A DNA stretch of 41,529 bases from Clostridiales bacterium (GCA_018372435.1 JAHAJA010000038.1:1-41529), one strand, 5' to 3'. Shown: positions 25,948 to 35,525, counted from the stretch's first letter. Notes: generated by a model not told the origin, from the letters alone. Program-made: numbers and translations.

Positions 25948-26859
25948 TTAAACCATCTTAATTAAACTTTTTACAGATTCTAAGGTCTCAATTGACTTTA
26001 TAATCTCCATAATAGTTCGCATAGATTCTGTCATATATTTATCTTTATGGTATATAACACTAAATTGTCGGCTCCAATTGCAGTCTTTAACTAACCTAGC
26101 GCATAAAGTTTGATTCTCTATTTCTTCCCTCACCAGACGAACGGACATAACAGATACACCAAGATTATTCGAAACTGCTTTCTTCATAACCTCTGGTGTG
26201 TTACATTCCCAACCAATAGTAACTCTATTCTTCATCTGGGCCATACTAGAATCGAATAATTCTCTTGTACCACTACCTAGTTCACGCACAATAAAATTTT
26301 CGTTCCCCAATTCTTCAATAGGAATGATATCCATCTTAGCAAATCGATGAATCGGACTACATACTAAAACTAGAATATCCTCTATACAAGGTATAGACAC
26401 AATATCTAAGCTTTTTACTTCTCCTTCTACTAATGCGATATCTAATTCTGATTTTAATATTCTACTCACAATCCCTCTGGTGTTATCAGTATATACATTA
26501 ACCTGCGTATCCGGAGATTTGATTGCCATAGTTGCAGCGATATCTGTAACTAGACTGTTAGCTACTGTAATTGTTGCCCCAATACGTAATGTATGAGAAT
26601 GCTTACGATCAAACATTCTCTCTTCTAATTCATCAAATGTTTGTATTACTGTTCTTGCATACCGAAGCAGTTTTTCCCCATCTTTTGTAATATATAATTT
26701 CTTAGATAATCGCTCAAACAATAACACATTATAATATTCTTCAAGTTCCTTTATGGCCTGACTAACTGTGGGTTGTGAGATATAATACTTTGCTGCCGCC
26801 AAACTCATCTTTCCTGTATCAGCCACTTCTATAAATAATTTCAGATGACGAAGAGTCAC
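25948..26859 (-). CDS. LysR-family transcription regulator
   Basis: A 303-aa LysR regulator. The N-terminal winged helix-turn-helix (residues 2-60: LRHLKLFIEVADTGKMSLAA, then SQPTVSQAIKELEEYYNVLL) is complete and is followed by the coiled linker helix and a periplasmic-binding-like effector domain (about 90-295), with the IVRELGSGTRELF stretch typical of the CysL/CysB-type subgroup. Target and effector are not evident: the neighbours are housekeeping genes on the same strand. The start is GTG, with AAGGGGG seven bases upstream. Confidence 0.92.
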   Translation of the reverse strand: MTLRHLKLFIEVADTGKMSLAAAKYYISQPTVSQAIKELEEYYNVLLFERLSKKLYITKDGEKLLRYARTVIQTFDELEERMFDRKHSHTLRIGATITVANSLVTDIAATMAIKSPDTQVNVYTDNTRGIVSRILKSELDIALVEGEVKSLDIVSIPCIEDILVLVCSPIHRFAKMDIIPIEELGNENFIVRELGSGTRELFDSSMAQMKNRVTIGWECNTPEVMKKAVSNNLGVSVMSVRLVREEIENQTLCARLVKDCNWSRQFSVIYHKDKYMTESMRTIMEIIKSIETLESVKSLIKMV

Positions 26860-26993
26860 AATATGTCCCCCTTTATAAATCTACCCATGTAAACGTCACA
26901 GGCAACGCTTTTCATACTCTATAACATAGTATCACTTTTACTAAATACAGTAAAGAATAGTTTCCTACACACTAATAGGAGGAAAATCCAAAT

Positions 26994-27040
26994 AACAAAA
27001 AAGCCTGGGATGAAGGTTCAGATTCATCTTTGGCTTTGTT
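26994..27040 (-). terminator. Terminator of dgt-dnaG-rpoD
   Basis: Minus strand: AACAAAGCC, then ATGAA/TTCAT inner pairing, then GGCTTTTTTGTT (27040-26994), 14 bp past the rpoD stop codon. T-run of six. Confidence 0.85.
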
Positions 27041-27053
27041 ATACCTGTATATT

Positions 27054-28175
27054 CTATTCTAGATAATCCTTTAGTTTTCGACTTCTGCTTGGATGACGGA
27101 GCTTACGAAGGGCTTTTGCTTCTATCTGACGAATTCTTTCTCTTGTTACATTGAATTCTTTTCCGACTTCTTCAAGTGTCCTAGCTCTACCATCATCTAA
27201 ACCAAAACGTAAGCGTAGTACTTTCTGCTCCCTTTCGGTTAACGTACTTAATACTTCTACAAGTTGCTCTTTTAGTAATGTAAATGCTGCAGCCTCAGCT
27301 GGAACCGGAACATTATCATCTTGAATAAAATCACCAAGATGGCTATCTTCTTCCTCACCAATTGGTGTCTCTAATGATACAGGTTCTTGAGAAATCTTTT
27401 GAATCTCACGAACTCTCTCTACCGGTAGCTTCATAACCATAGCAATTTCCTCTGGTTGTGGTTCTCTACCTAATTCTTGAAGTAATTGACGTTGTACTCT
27501 GATTAACTTATTGATTGTCTCAACCATATGAACAGGTATACGAATCGTTCTAGCTTGATCCGCAATTGCTCTTGTTATTGCTTGACGAATCCACCAAGTT
27601 GCATACGTACTAAACTTGTACCCTTTCGTATAATCAAATTTTTCAACAGCCTTTATAAGTCCAAGATTACCCTCCTGAATTAAATCAAGGAACTGCATAC
27701 CTCTTCCTACATAACGTTTCGCAATACTAACAACAAGACGGAGATTTGCTTCTGCAAGGCGTTTTCTTGCCATCTCGTCTCCTTCTTCCATTCTTTTAGC
27801 AAGCTGTATCTCTTCATCAGCGCTAAGTAATGGTACTTTACCAATTTCCTTAAGATACATACGAACCGGATCTTCTACGCTAATACCTTCTGGAACAGAG
27901 AGATCAATTTTTTCAAGATCATCAATTTCCTCATTATCTTCTAGAAGGATATCTTCTGGAACAATATCCTCTTCTTCCTCATTTGATGTAATTCGTAGTA
28001 CGTCAACCCCATTTTTTTCAAGATAAGAATAGATTTTTTCAATCTTTTCTTCGTCAATATCAAAGTCGGCAAAAAAATCATTAATTTCCTGATATTCAAG
28101 AACGTTCTTCTTGGATTTTGCAAATTCAAGGAGTTCTTTTAATTTCTCCGCAAACTTTGCCATATTTTCGTCCAT
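27054..28175 (-). CDS. rpoD: Primary sigma factor RpoD/SigA
   Basis: A 373-aa primary sigma factor that directs RNA polymerase to the -35/-10 promoters found elsewhere in this window. Region 1.1 (residues about 1-85, acidic) is short, as in Firmicutes. Region 1.2 (VRMYLKEIGKVPLLSADEE), region 2 (RLVVSIAKRYVGRGMQFLDL, then YATWWIRQAITRAIADQ), region 3 and region 4.2 (LEEVGKEFNVTRERIRQIEA) are complete. GAGGTGG precedes the ATG. It is last in the dgt-dnaG-rpoD cluster, 32 bp behind dnaG. Confidence 0.97.
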   Translation of the reverse strand: MDENMAKFAEKLKELLEFAKSKKNVLEYQEINDFFADFDIDEEKIEKIYSYLEKNGVDVLRITSNEEEEDIVPEDILLEDNEEIDDLEKIDLSVPEGISVEDPVRMYLKEIGKVPLLSADEEIQLAKRMEEGDEMARKRLAEANLRLVVSIAKRYVGRGMQFLDLIQEGNLGLIKAVEKFDYTKGYKFSTYATWWIRQAITRAIADQARTIRIPVHMVETINKLIRVQRQLLQELGREPQPEEIAMVMKLPVERVREIQKISQEPVSLETPIGEEEDSHLGDFIQDDNVPVPAEAAAFTLLKEQLVEVLSTLTEREQKVLRLRFGLDDGRARTLEEVGKEFNVTRERIRQIEAKALRKLRHPSRSRKLKDYLE

Positions 28176-28207
28176 AGTAGTCCACCTCTTCCTAATCTGT
28201 TAATATT

Positions 28208-29980
28208 CTAACCATCAATAAGAGAAATATGCAATTTTTGTAAATCTACCTGTTCCTTTATTAAACTTTGCATTTGCTCAATATCTGTAACATTCCTACT
28301 TCTTAGATCTAAGCTATATTTTTTAATACGGTAAACTAAATCATTCAGTGCCTTTTCCTTCTCAAGCATACTCATCTCTTCTTGAAATGTAGTACTAAAC
28401 AAAGAAGCTACTTCACTTTGTTCTTCTTTACTTTCAAATTGATTAATAATCTTTGCAGGTATAACTTGTCCTTGCTCTTTATACTGCTGAAACAGCATTC
28501 TAGCAACTGTTTGATACAATTCCCCGTCAAAATCCTTCTCACTAATTACTCCATTTAATTTCTGGAATAACCTTGTATCTTCTATCATCCAGGTCAATAG
28601 TAATTTACTGGCTTGTTTCATACTATCTTCCGCTGTAACTCTCTTATTACTTCTTTCCTGAACCTTCTTAATGACTGTTTGCGTAGGAACCAATGTAGCT
28701 CCATAATGATTCACTAATTTGCGAAGGTTATCAAATCCTACATGGTATTTGCGATCCATTGCTTCGATATAATTATTTCTTTCAATTTCTTCTGTGAATA
28801 CTAATAATTTCTTAGCAACATCATTAAAGAACTTTGTTTTTTGCTCCGGATCGTTCAAATCATAATCTCTTTCCAAAACCTCGATTTCAAAATAAAAACT
28901 ATTCTGGGCCTCATCAATTCGCTTCTGGAACTCGTCGGCTCCTAGTGCCTTAATGAACTCATCTGGATCCTTATAAGGTTTCATATTAATAACCTTAGTA
29001 CTAAGCCCCGCTTCCTTCAATATAGGAATAGCTCTAAGTGCTGCCTTCGTACCAGCACCATCACTATCATATGTCAGTAATACCTCACTCGTATAACGTT
29101 TCAGCAGATTGGCTTGCAAACCAGTGAATGCAGTACCTAAGGATGCAACTGCATTGGTAAAACCGGCTTGATGTAATGCGATAACATCCATATAACCTTC
29201 GCAGATAAGCATATTGTGCTTTCTTGATGTTCTGGCTACATTCAGACCATATAAATTCCTACTCTTGTCAAACAGTAATGTTTCAGGTGAGTTCAAGTAT
29301 TTGGGTTCACCCTCTCCCATAACACGACCACCGAATCCAATTACTCGATTATTCACATCCATAATAGGAAACATAACTCGGTTCCAAAACTTATCATAGG
29401 CTCCTTTTGTTTCATCAATGGACACTAATCCGGATTGTTTTAGAATTTCATCACTATAGCCTAATTGTTTTAGATACTGATATAAATCATTGCTATATTT
29501 ATTAGAATACCCAAGACCAAACTTACTAATCGTTTCATCACTGAGCTTACGGTTTGTCAAATACTCATATGCTATTGTACCGCGTTCTGATTTTAACTGA
29601 TAGAAGAAATACTTTGCCGCTTGTCGATTAATCTCTAACAACTGCCCTTTCAAATCCTTCTTCTTCTTCGCTTCTTCACTATATTCTTGTTCTGGTAGTG
29701 CAATATTCACTCTCTCAGCAAGGTACTTAAGAGCTTCAACAAAGGAGTAATTCTCATATTCCATAACAAATGTGAATACATTACCTCCTACTCCACAACC
29801 AAAGCAATGGTACATCTGCTTTTGTCCACTAACACTAAAGGAAGGGGATTTTTCATTATGAAACGGACATAGTCCCATATGATTATTTCCAGTACGCTTT
29901 AACTTTACGTGCTCAGAAACAACGTCAACAATGTCATTTCTCTGTCTAATCTCTTCAACTAAATCCTCTGGATAATACAT
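28208..29980 (-). CDS. dnaG: DNA primase DnaG
   Basis: A 590-aa primase that makes RNA primers for replication. The CHC2-type zinc finger has C38, H41, C59 and C62 (CPFHNEKS, HCFGCG). The RNA-polymerase core contains the Toprim motifs (ICEGYMDVIALHQ and TYDSDGAGTKAA). The C-terminal third is the DnaB-binding helical domain, divergent as usual. AAAGGA precedes the ATG, and it lies 22 bp behind dgt. Confidence 0.97.
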   Translation of the reverse strand: MYYPEDLVEEIRQRNDIVDVVSEHVKLKRTGNNHMGLCPFHNEKSPSFSVSGQKQMYHCFGCGVGGNVFTFVMEYENYSFVEALKYLAERVNIALPEQEYSEEAKKKKDLKGQLLEINRQAAKYFFYQLKSERGTIAYEYLTNRKLSDETISKFGLGYSNKYSNDLYQYLKQLGYSDEILKQSGLVSIDETKGAYDKFWNRVMFPIMDVNNRVIGFGGRVMGEGEPKYLNSPETLLFDKSRNLYGLNVARTSRKHNMLICEGYMDVIALHQAGFTNAVASLGTAFTGLQANLLKRYTSEVLLTYDSDGAGTKAALRAIPILKEAGLSTKVINMKPYKDPDEFIKALGADEFQKRIDEAQNSFYFEIEVLERDYDLNDPEQKTKFFNDVAKKLLVFTEEIERNNYIEAMDRKYHVGFDNLRKLVNHYGATLVPTQTVIKKVQERSNKRVTAEDSMKQASKLLLTWMIEDTRLFQKLNGVISEKDFDGELYQTVARMLFQQYKEQGQVIPAKIINQFESKEEQSEVASLFSTTFQEEMSMLEKEKALNDLVYRIKKYSLDLRSRNVTDIEQMQSLIKEQVDLQKLHISLIDG

Positions 29981-30002
29981 CCGATTGCCATTCCTTTCTA
30001 AG

Positions 30003-31082
30003 CTAATAGATTCCCCATGAACCTGGAATCATTAATTCTTTAAATTTACTTATTGCATAACGATCCGTCATTCCCGCTATGTAATCACAGACAACTTGTT
30101 CTACTGATTCTTTCGTTTTCTCCATCATCTCAAGATACTCTTCTGGTAACTCATTCATATGTTCTACATAATATTCAAATAATTGTTTAACTAAGTTTTC
30201 TGCTTTCTTTTCTTGGCTTTTCGCTACTTTATTCGTATATACACTACGAAACATATATTTTCTTAACGATAGCATCGCCTCCTCAACCTCTGGAGACATT
30301 ACAATATCATTCTTACCTTCACTGTGAATTACTATATCATGGATAAGTGTATTCAGACGTTCTCCCGAGCTATGTCCTAAGATGTCCGTATAAATACTTG
30401 GTATTTCATCTTCTTTGATTATCATTCCACGAATGGCGTCATCAATATCATGGTTGATATAAGCAATCTTATCTGATAATCGTACAATCTTACCTTCTAG
30501 AGTAGACGGCTCTCCACTTGTTTGATGATTCAGTATACCATCTCTGACTTCTTTCGTTAGATTCAATCCTTCTCCATGTTTTTCAAGTAGTTCCACCACA
30601 CGAATGCTTTGCTTATGATGTTCGAATCCATCTTTACAGGCTTCGTTTAGAGCTCTTTCTCCAGCATGCCCAAATGGTGTATGCCCAAGATCATGTCCAA
30701 GGGCAATCGCTTCTGTTAAATCTTCATTCAGACGTAACGCTCTTGCTATAGTACGAGCATTCTGTGCTACTTCAAGGGTATGTGTCAAGCGGGTTCGATA
30801 ATGATCACCTTCTGGTTCAAGGAATACTTGAGTCTTATGTTTTAATCTACGGAATGCCTTACAATGTAAAATACGATCGCGGTCTCTTTGATATACAGTT
30901 CTTAGGTCGCAAGGTTCTTCTAAGATATCCCTTCCACCAGACTCATCACTAAATGAAGCGAATGGACTTAGGTTTTGATGTTCTCTGAGTTCTTGTTTTT
31001 GACGTAGATTTAGCCCTCTTTCATTCTCTAACATTATTTCCGCTTGTCTTAATTGTTCCAATAACTTAAGATTTTTATCCAT
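30003..31082 (-). CDS. dgt: Deoxyguanosinetriphosphate triphosphohydrolase-like protein (Dgt)
   Basis: A 359-aa HD-domain dNTPase, which cleaves dGTP (or dNTPs generally) to the deoxynucleoside and triphosphate. The metal ligands of the HD site are visible: His101 in TRLTHTLEVAQ, the pair His130-Asp131 in ALGHDLGHTPFGHAGE and a later Asp in DKIAYINHDIDDA. The substrate range cannot be read from the sequence. The frame opens at a TTG (31103) that lies within the ribosome site; the ATG at 31082 with AAGGAGG eight bases upstream is the true start. It leads the dgt-dnaG-rpoD cluster, an order common in Clostridia. Confidence 0.93.
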   Translation of the reverse strand: MDKNLKLLEQLRQAEIMLENERGLNLRQKQELREHQNLSPFASFSDESGGRDILEEPCDLRTVYQRDRDRILHCKAFRRLKHKTQVFLEPEGDHYRTRLTHTLEVAQNARTIARALRLNEDLTEAIALGHDLGHTPFGHAGERALNEACKDGFEHHKQSIRVVELLEKHGEGLNLTKEVRDGILNHQTSGEPSTLEGKIVRLSDKIAYINHDIDDAIRGMIIKEDEIPSIYTDILGHSSGERLNTLIHDIVIHSEGKNDIVMSPEVEEAMLSLRKYMFRSVYTNKVAKSQEKKAENLVKQLFEYYVEHMNELPEEYLEMMEKTKESVEQVVCDYIAGMTDRYAISKFKELMIPGSWGIY

Positions 31083-31373
31083 TTGATAAAACCTCCTTAG
31101 CAAAAGAACTTGCCTATTACTATGTATATTCTACTTAACGATAGAATTTTACTTTTTATATCGTGTTAAATACTTATATTATACTAAATATTTTCAAATT
31201 TTTAAAGTGTTCTTTCAAAAATAACATTTTTTTATAGCAATACAGGTAGAATAACCACGATATTCTACCTGTACTTGTTGCATTATTCTAACTTCGCACT
31301 TGATGATTTTTAGGAGTAGTTAATTGTTATATTCAACGAAAAACACGCTCTCGCTTGAGTTTCATTATTCATA
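31083..31373. other. Gap between the feo operon and dgt, with hairpins
   Basis: ACAGGTAGAATA (31242-31253) and its exact complement (31261-31272) form a 12-bp hairpin without T-run on either side. A weaker stem followed by T's on the minus strand lies at about 31340-31366 and could end the feo transcript. No clear promoter for dgt could be chosen. Confidence 0.4.
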
Positions 31374-31517
31374 TTACTTTGTGTGACACTTCTTTGCCGA
31401 AGGGCAATCGGAACATCCACAACTGCAGAATTTTCCTGCCTTCATTTCTTTAACTTTCTTTCTTATTACGAATGCAGCATATACCACTATTGCTGCCACT
31501 ATAATGATTGAAATCAT
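31374..31517 (-). CDS. FeoB-associated Cys-rich membrane protein
   Basis: A 47-aa protein. Residues 1-18 form one membrane segment (MISIIIVAAIVVYAAFVI), followed by a basic RKKVKEMK stretch and a Cys-rich tail CSCGCSDCPSAKKCH (five Cys and one His). This is the layout of the FeoB-associated Cys-rich family that follows feoB in many Firmicutes and is thought to aid iron uptake, perhaps by binding iron at the membrane; its function is unproven. It lies 111 bp past the feoB stop codon on the same strand. AAAGGAG precedes the ATG at 12 bases. Confidence 0.88.
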   Translation of the reverse strand: MISIIIVAAIVVYAAFVIRKKVKEMKAGKFCSCGCSDCPSAKKCHTK

Positions 31518-31628
31518 ATTACGATCAGGCTCCTTTACTTGTTAATGCAAAACTCTTATACATCTTCATGACTTTTTGCTGGTATACGATAACTTAAAAC
31601 ACACTAGGCAATTACAAAGCCTCGAATC

Positions 31629-33677
31629 CTATATAATCAGATTCGCAATTTGGAAAAACAATACAGATACTATCCAAGCAACAATGACCTGGAATAATAC
31701 AGCGAATACCGTCCATTTTGTTGATTTCATTTCTCGTTTCATTGTTGCTATTGTAGCAACACAAGGTGTATATAATAAAACAAAAATCATCAATGCATAG
31801 GCGTTCACCGCTGTAAAATTAAACCCACTTAAGGCATCCATTAAAGCACTCTTACTACCAGAAGAGGCAATATTCCCTATTCCAAATAGAATTCCAAGAT
31901 TAGATACCACGATTTCTTTTGCCGCCAATCCTGAAATTAGTGCTAATGCGATTTGCCAGATTCCTAACCCAGCAGGTACAAGCACAGGTACTACTAACTT
32001 ACCAATTCCTGCTCCAAAGCTCTTTGATATATCTGTTACAAAGCCATGAGGACCTACATTCAATATAAACCACATAATAATAGAGGCTACAAAAATTGTT
32101 GTTCCCGCTTTTGTTAAATAATCTTTCACTTTATCCCATACATAAATAATAATCGTATGAAGATTTGGTGTCTTATATTCTGGCAATTCAATTAATAAGG
32201 AATTCTTCTCTTTCTTCTTCTGTAATTTCGTCATTATGAAAGCTACTAGAATAGCCACAACAAGACCGATTACATACATCGAAAATGCTGCTACTACTGC
32301 ATATTTTCCAAAGAATAGATCTGAAAACAACACATATACAGGTAGTCTAGCACTACAAGACATAAACGGTGTAACAAGTATAGTCTTCCTTCGGTCAGTT
32401 GTATCTTCTAAAGCACGAGTTGCCATAACAGCTGGTACACTACAACCAAAACCTAATAACATCGGTATAAATGCACGACCAGAAAGACCAATACGTCCCA
32501 TGATGCCGTCCATAATATACGCTACTCTTGACATATACCCACTATCTTCTAAGAATGCAAGCGCTAGGAATAATATGAATATATTCGGTAAGAAGGTCAA
32601 AATTCCTCCAACTCCTGCGATAATTCCATCCACCACTAACGAAATGACCATATCATTGGTATGTAATCGTTGTAAAACAGCTAATACACCATCAGAAAAG
32701 CCTGTTATCCCGATCTCAAAGTACCCTTTCATCCAATCTCCAACGGAGAAGGTCAAAATGAAAACCATAGCCATAATTCCTAGGAATATTGGTAATCCTA
32801 AATATCTATGAGTAAGAAAATAATCGATTTTATCCGTATTCGCTTCTTTTACCTCTTTATTTACCACTACTTCTTCAATTATTTCTTCAATAAAATCATA
32901 TTTTTGATTTATAATATCCGATTCATAGCTTCTGGTAACAATATCCGAGAAATCAATGTCGATTTTTTTGCAAATCTCCTCATCTTGTTCAAGAATCTTA
33001 ATCGCATGCCATCTGGGATTTTTAAGGACTGGATCATACGCTAGTAGTCGTTCCATAATCTCATCAATCTTATCTTCGATTTCGTCACTATATACCAAGG
33101 CAAATTCAGAATGGTGACTATGTTTATGAACACTATGCTCTATATCACTATGATGGTGCTCAAGATTACCATCGTTAAACTTCTTTTGATGATGTGCTAC
33201 TGCATGCATCAAGATATCTAAACCGGATTTTCTACGTGCAGATACTGGAATAACGGGAATACCAAGCATCTCAGGTAAACGATGAAGGTCAATTTCCATA
33301 CCTCTCTCTTTCACAATATCCATCATATTAAGTGCAAGTATGACAGGCTTTCCAAGTTCTATTAATTGTAACGTTAGGAATAGATTCCTTTCTAGACAGG
33401 ATGCATCCGCAACGTCAACAATTACATCAACACTATCATCTAATATATATTCTCTAGAAAGTTTCTCTTCTAATGTATACGATGTCAGACTATAGATGCC
33501 TGGCAAATCTACTAATTTAAATTGGTGGTTATGATACCGAAAGGCTCCTTCTTTTTTCTCAACTGTAACTCCAGGCCAGTTAGCAACCTTTAACTTAGCA
33601 CCAGTGTAGGCATTAAATAATGTAGTTTTACCACAGTTGGGATTACCTATGAATGCAACTTGTAATTCTTCTTTCAT
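31629..33677 (-). CDS. feoB: Ferrous iron transporter FeoB
   Basis: A 682-aa GTP-driven Fe(II) transporter of the cytoplasmic membrane. The N-terminal G domain has G1 GNPNCGKT (11-18), G3 DLPG (57-60) and G4 NMMD (117-120), followed by a GDI domain and two Gate/core membrane blocks (from about 300) with the VPAVMATR-type and CVATIATMKRE segments. An unusual His-rich loop (about 158-190) contains eleven His, including HHH and HKHSHH; such a stretch can bind metal, but a role in sensing is inference. It starts at ATG with one base shared with the feoA stop codon (TAATG), so translation is coupled. Confidence 0.96.
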   Translation of the reverse strand: MKEELQVAFIGNPNCGKTTLFNAYTGAKLKVANWPGVTVEKKEGAFRYHNHQFKLVDLPGIYSLTSYTLEEKLSREYILDDSVDVIVDVADASCLERNLFLTLQLIELGKPVILALNMMDIVKERGMEIDLHRLPEMLGIPVIPVSARRKSGLDILMHAVAHHQKKFNDGNLEHHHSDIEHSVHKHSHHSEFALVYSDEIEDKIDEIMERLLAYDPVLKNPRWHAIKILEQDEEICKKIDIDFSDIVTRSYESDIINQKYDFIEEIIEEVVVNKEVKEANTDKIDYFLTHRYLGLPIFLGIMAMVFILTFSVGDWMKGYFEIGITGFSDGVLAVLQRLHTNDMVISLVVDGIIAGVGGILTFLPNIFILFLALAFLEDSGYMSRVAYIMDGIMGRIGLSGRAFIPMLLGFGCSVPAVMATRALEDTTDRRKTILVTPFMSCSARLPVYVLFSDLFFGKYAVVAAFSMYVIGLVVAILVAFIMTKLQKKKEKNSLLIELPEYKTPNLHTIIIYVWDKVKDYLTKAGTTIFVASIIMWFILNVGPHGFVTDISKSFGAGIGKLVVPVLVPAGLGIWQIALALISGLAAKEIVVSNLGILFGIGNIASSGSKSALMDALSGFNFTAVNAYALMIFVLLYTPCVATIATMKREMKSTKWTVFAVLFQVIVAWIVSVLFFQIANLII

Positions 33678-33907
33678 TAACGAGCCCCCCTTTCAGCTAA
33701 TATGATCTTGTCTGCAATGTCCTTGCCTACCGCTAGTCTTGAACCTCTCGCTTTAAAGATAATTGCACCATTTCTTTTCTTATTAACAACCTTTATATCC
33801 GTTCCATGAATAAGACCAAGAGATTGTAATCTTCTACCCGTATTTCCATCAATCAGTAGTTTATCAATACAATAAACCTGATTTATTTTGCCTTCTAATA
33901 GTGTCAT
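33677..33907 (-). CDS. feoA: Ferrous iron transport protein FeoA
   Basis: A 76-aa SH3-like FeoA that interacts with FeoB at the membrane. The fold signature is VYCIDKLLIDGNTGRRLQSL, then LGLIHGTDIKVV and a final IIFKARGSRLAVG. The reading frame extends to 33967, across the Fur-like box, but AAGGAGG with the ATG at 33907 decides the start. First gene of feoA-feoB-Cys-rich protein. Confidence 0.93.
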   Translation of the reverse strand: MTLLEGKINQVYCIDKLLIDGNTGRRLQSLGLIHGTDIKVVNKKRNGAIIFKARGSRLAVGKDIADKIILAERGAR

Positions 33908-33921
33908 TTCCGCCTCCTTAT

Positions 33922-33936
33922 TGAGAATGATTCTCA
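33922..33936. promoter_or_regulatory. Fur-type operator of the feo operon
   Basis: TGAGAATGATTCTCA is a perfect 7-1-7 palindrome, the pattern of Fur-family boxes. It lies just downstream of the promoter at the expected transcript start, so iron-dependent repression is predicted. Confidence 0.88.
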
Positions 33937-33945
33937 TTCGTTTTA

Positions 33946-33974
33946 AGTATAGTACACAGCATACCATACGTCAA
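33946..33974 (-). promoter_or_regulatory. Sigma-A promoter of the feo operon
   Basis: Minus strand: TTGACG (33969-33974), 17 bases, TATACT (33946-33951). The Fur-type box starts ten bases downstream. Confidence 0.8.
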
Positions 33975-34044
33975 GTAAATTCTGTATTATGATTGATACT
34001 TCAATCAGCTATATTATTTTGAAACTATCGAACCAAGAAAAAAG

Positions 34045-34073
34045 TTGAATCTTGTCACCTAATATGCTAGTAT
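34045..34073 (+). promoter_or_regulatory. Probable promoter of the HAD phosphatase gene
   Basis: TTGAAT (34045-34050), 17 bases, TAGTAT (34068-34073), 110 bp before the start codon. Confidence 0.5.
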
Positions 34074-34183
34074 TTTCAAAGATAACTAACATTTTACTAA
34101 TGTATGTAATTGTGGAACTCTTTGCGATGGCGAGAAACATATCCCAATTGCAAATATCACTAACGATTATTAAGGAGGCACCC

Positions 34184-34969
34184 TTGAATAAAAGTATATT
34201 ATTTTTTGATATAGATGGAACAATTCTAAGTGAAAAGACACATGTCATCTCCGAGGATACAAAAGAAGCAATTGAAGCTGCTAGGAAGAATGGCCACCTC
34301 GCTTTTATCAACACTGGTAGAACTTTAGAAGAACTAGACCACCGTATTCTATCCCTTGAATTTGATGGATATGTATGCGGTTGTGGTACTTATATTATGC
34401 ATAATGATCAAGTCCTTTTGAACAAGTTATTAACCAAAGAATGTATGGAGTCGGTTCTTATGGATATCAAAGGTTGTAGGCTTGAAGCTTGTCTAGAAGG
34501 CATCACTACTGTTTATTTCGATTCCAATTCTACCAATACTAGGATTTGTGAATTACGAGAATCGATGAAAAATAGAAACATCAACCTTGGAACCTTTGAT
34601 GACGAGAATATAGAATTCACTAAACTTACTATATGGATACAAAATGATAGTGATTATAAGACCTTCTATCAAAGACAGAAAGATACCTTTACCTTTATTG
34701 ACCGAGGAAACCAGTTCTTTGAGATCGTACCAAAAGGTTTCTCCAAAGCAACAGGTATCCAGTTTTTACTAAATTATTTTGATTTGTCATTAGCTGATGC
34801 TTATGCTTTTGGTGACAGTACCAATGACTTACCAATGTTAGAATATGTAACAAATAGTGTTGCTATGGGTAACTCCGATCCATCTCTCTTCTCACTCGTG
34901 TCCTTTGTAACAAAAGATGTTGAAGATAATGGGATTCGACACGCTCTAGAGCATTATAAATTAATCTAA
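34184..34969 (+). CDS. Cof-type HAD-superfamily phosphatase
   Basis: A 261-aa HAD phosphatase. Motif I DIDGT has nucleophile Asp9 and acid Asp11, motif II is the NTGRT-type INTGRTLEEL, and motif IV GDSTNDLPML carries the Mg ligands. The cap is of the large C2 type (about 80-190), as in Cof/YbiV proteins, which act on sugar phosphates or flavin-type phosphates; the substrate is unknown. The frame is open from 34052, but the only good ribosome site (AAGGAGG at 34172-34178) precedes a TTG at 34184, which begins right at the first beta strand. TTG is therefore taken as start. Confidence 0.88.
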   Translation: MNKSILFFDIDGTILSEKTHVISEDTKEAIEAARKNGHLAFINTGRTLEELDHRILSLEFDGYVCGCGTYIMHNDQVLLNKLLTKECMESVLMDIKGCRLEACLEGITTVYFDSNSTNTRICELRESMKNRNINLGTFDDENIEFTKLTIWIQNDSDYKTFYQRQKDTFTFIDRGNQFFEIVPKGFSKATGIQFLLNYFDLSLADAYAFGDSTNDLPMLEYVTNSVAMGNSDPSLFSLVSFVTKDVEDNGIRHALEHYKLI

Positions 34970-34983
34970 ACACCATATTATAA

Positions 34984-35030
34984 TAAGAAAGGCTCTTGCA
35001 ATGAATTGAACTTTGCAAAAACCTTTCTTA
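34984..35030. terminator. Bidirectional terminator with TTGCAA core
   Basis: Two 18-base arms (34984-35001 and 35013-35030) pair fully on the minus strand with two U-G pairs, or with two mismatches on the plus strand. It lies between the convergent HAD gene and the small membrane protein gene. It shares the TTGCAA core with the hairpins at 1520 and 36064. Confidence 0.7.
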
Positions 35031-35057
35031 TATTATCTATTTATTAGCTATTATTAA

Positions 35058-35525
35058 CTATAAAGCTTTCTTACGATACCCTTTTAACAACTGATCAAGT
35101 ACCGATTTATATACAATTATAATTCTCGCATCTATATAGCAGAATTTATTAGCGACATATTCATATGTCTTATATAAAAAACAGCAACTCATCAAAATAA
35201 TACTTACCATTGTTACCCAAGGGACTAAATCCCTGGTTATTAAGAAAAAAGCACCAGCTAAAAAGACAATCAGGATTGTAAAATACGTCCTACTAATCTT
35301 CACCACCATAAGCATAGATTCTGTTAACCGATCAAACATCTTCTTTAAAGATTCCAAATCCTTATCTTTTAAATTATTATATATATCATTATAAATCTCT
35401 TCATTCTGAAGATTACGATAATCAAAATTCTTTTCCAGCATCTTTTTATGGTAACTTCCTACATACTGGTCATATTTTCTATCACCAAATTCTTTACGAA
35501 TTAGTTTTCTAAAAACATTCACCAT
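35058..35525 (-). CDS. Unrecognised small membrane protein
   Basis: A 155-aa protein with a basic/polar, probably cytoplasmic N-terminal half (about 1-80, rich in Lys, Asp and Tyr), two adjacent membrane segments (about 82-96 and 101-117) and a short C-terminal cytoplasmic tail ending GYRKKAL. No family recognised. It has AGGTGG before the ATG, a good promoter at 35571-35599 and a terminator at 34984-35030, so it looks like a single-gene unit. Confidence 0.72.
   Translation of the reverse strand: MVNVFRKLIRKEFGDRKYDQYVGSYHKKMLEKNFDYRNLQNEEIYNDIYNNLKDKDLESLKKMFDRLTESMLMVVKISRTYFTILIVFLAGAFFLITRDLVPWVTMVSIILMSCCFLYKTYEYVANKFCYIDARIIIVYKSVLDQLLKGYRKKAL

Noticed and set aside
32236..32811. 191-codon open frame on the plus strand
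   Set aside because: It is entirely antisense to feoB, has no ribosome site and reads as a shadow of the membrane domain.
34052..34183. N-terminal 44-codon extension of the HAD phosphatase from the ATG at 34052
   Set aside because: It would cover the predicted promoter, has no ribosome site and precedes the first strand of the fold; the TTG at 34184 has AAGGAGG.
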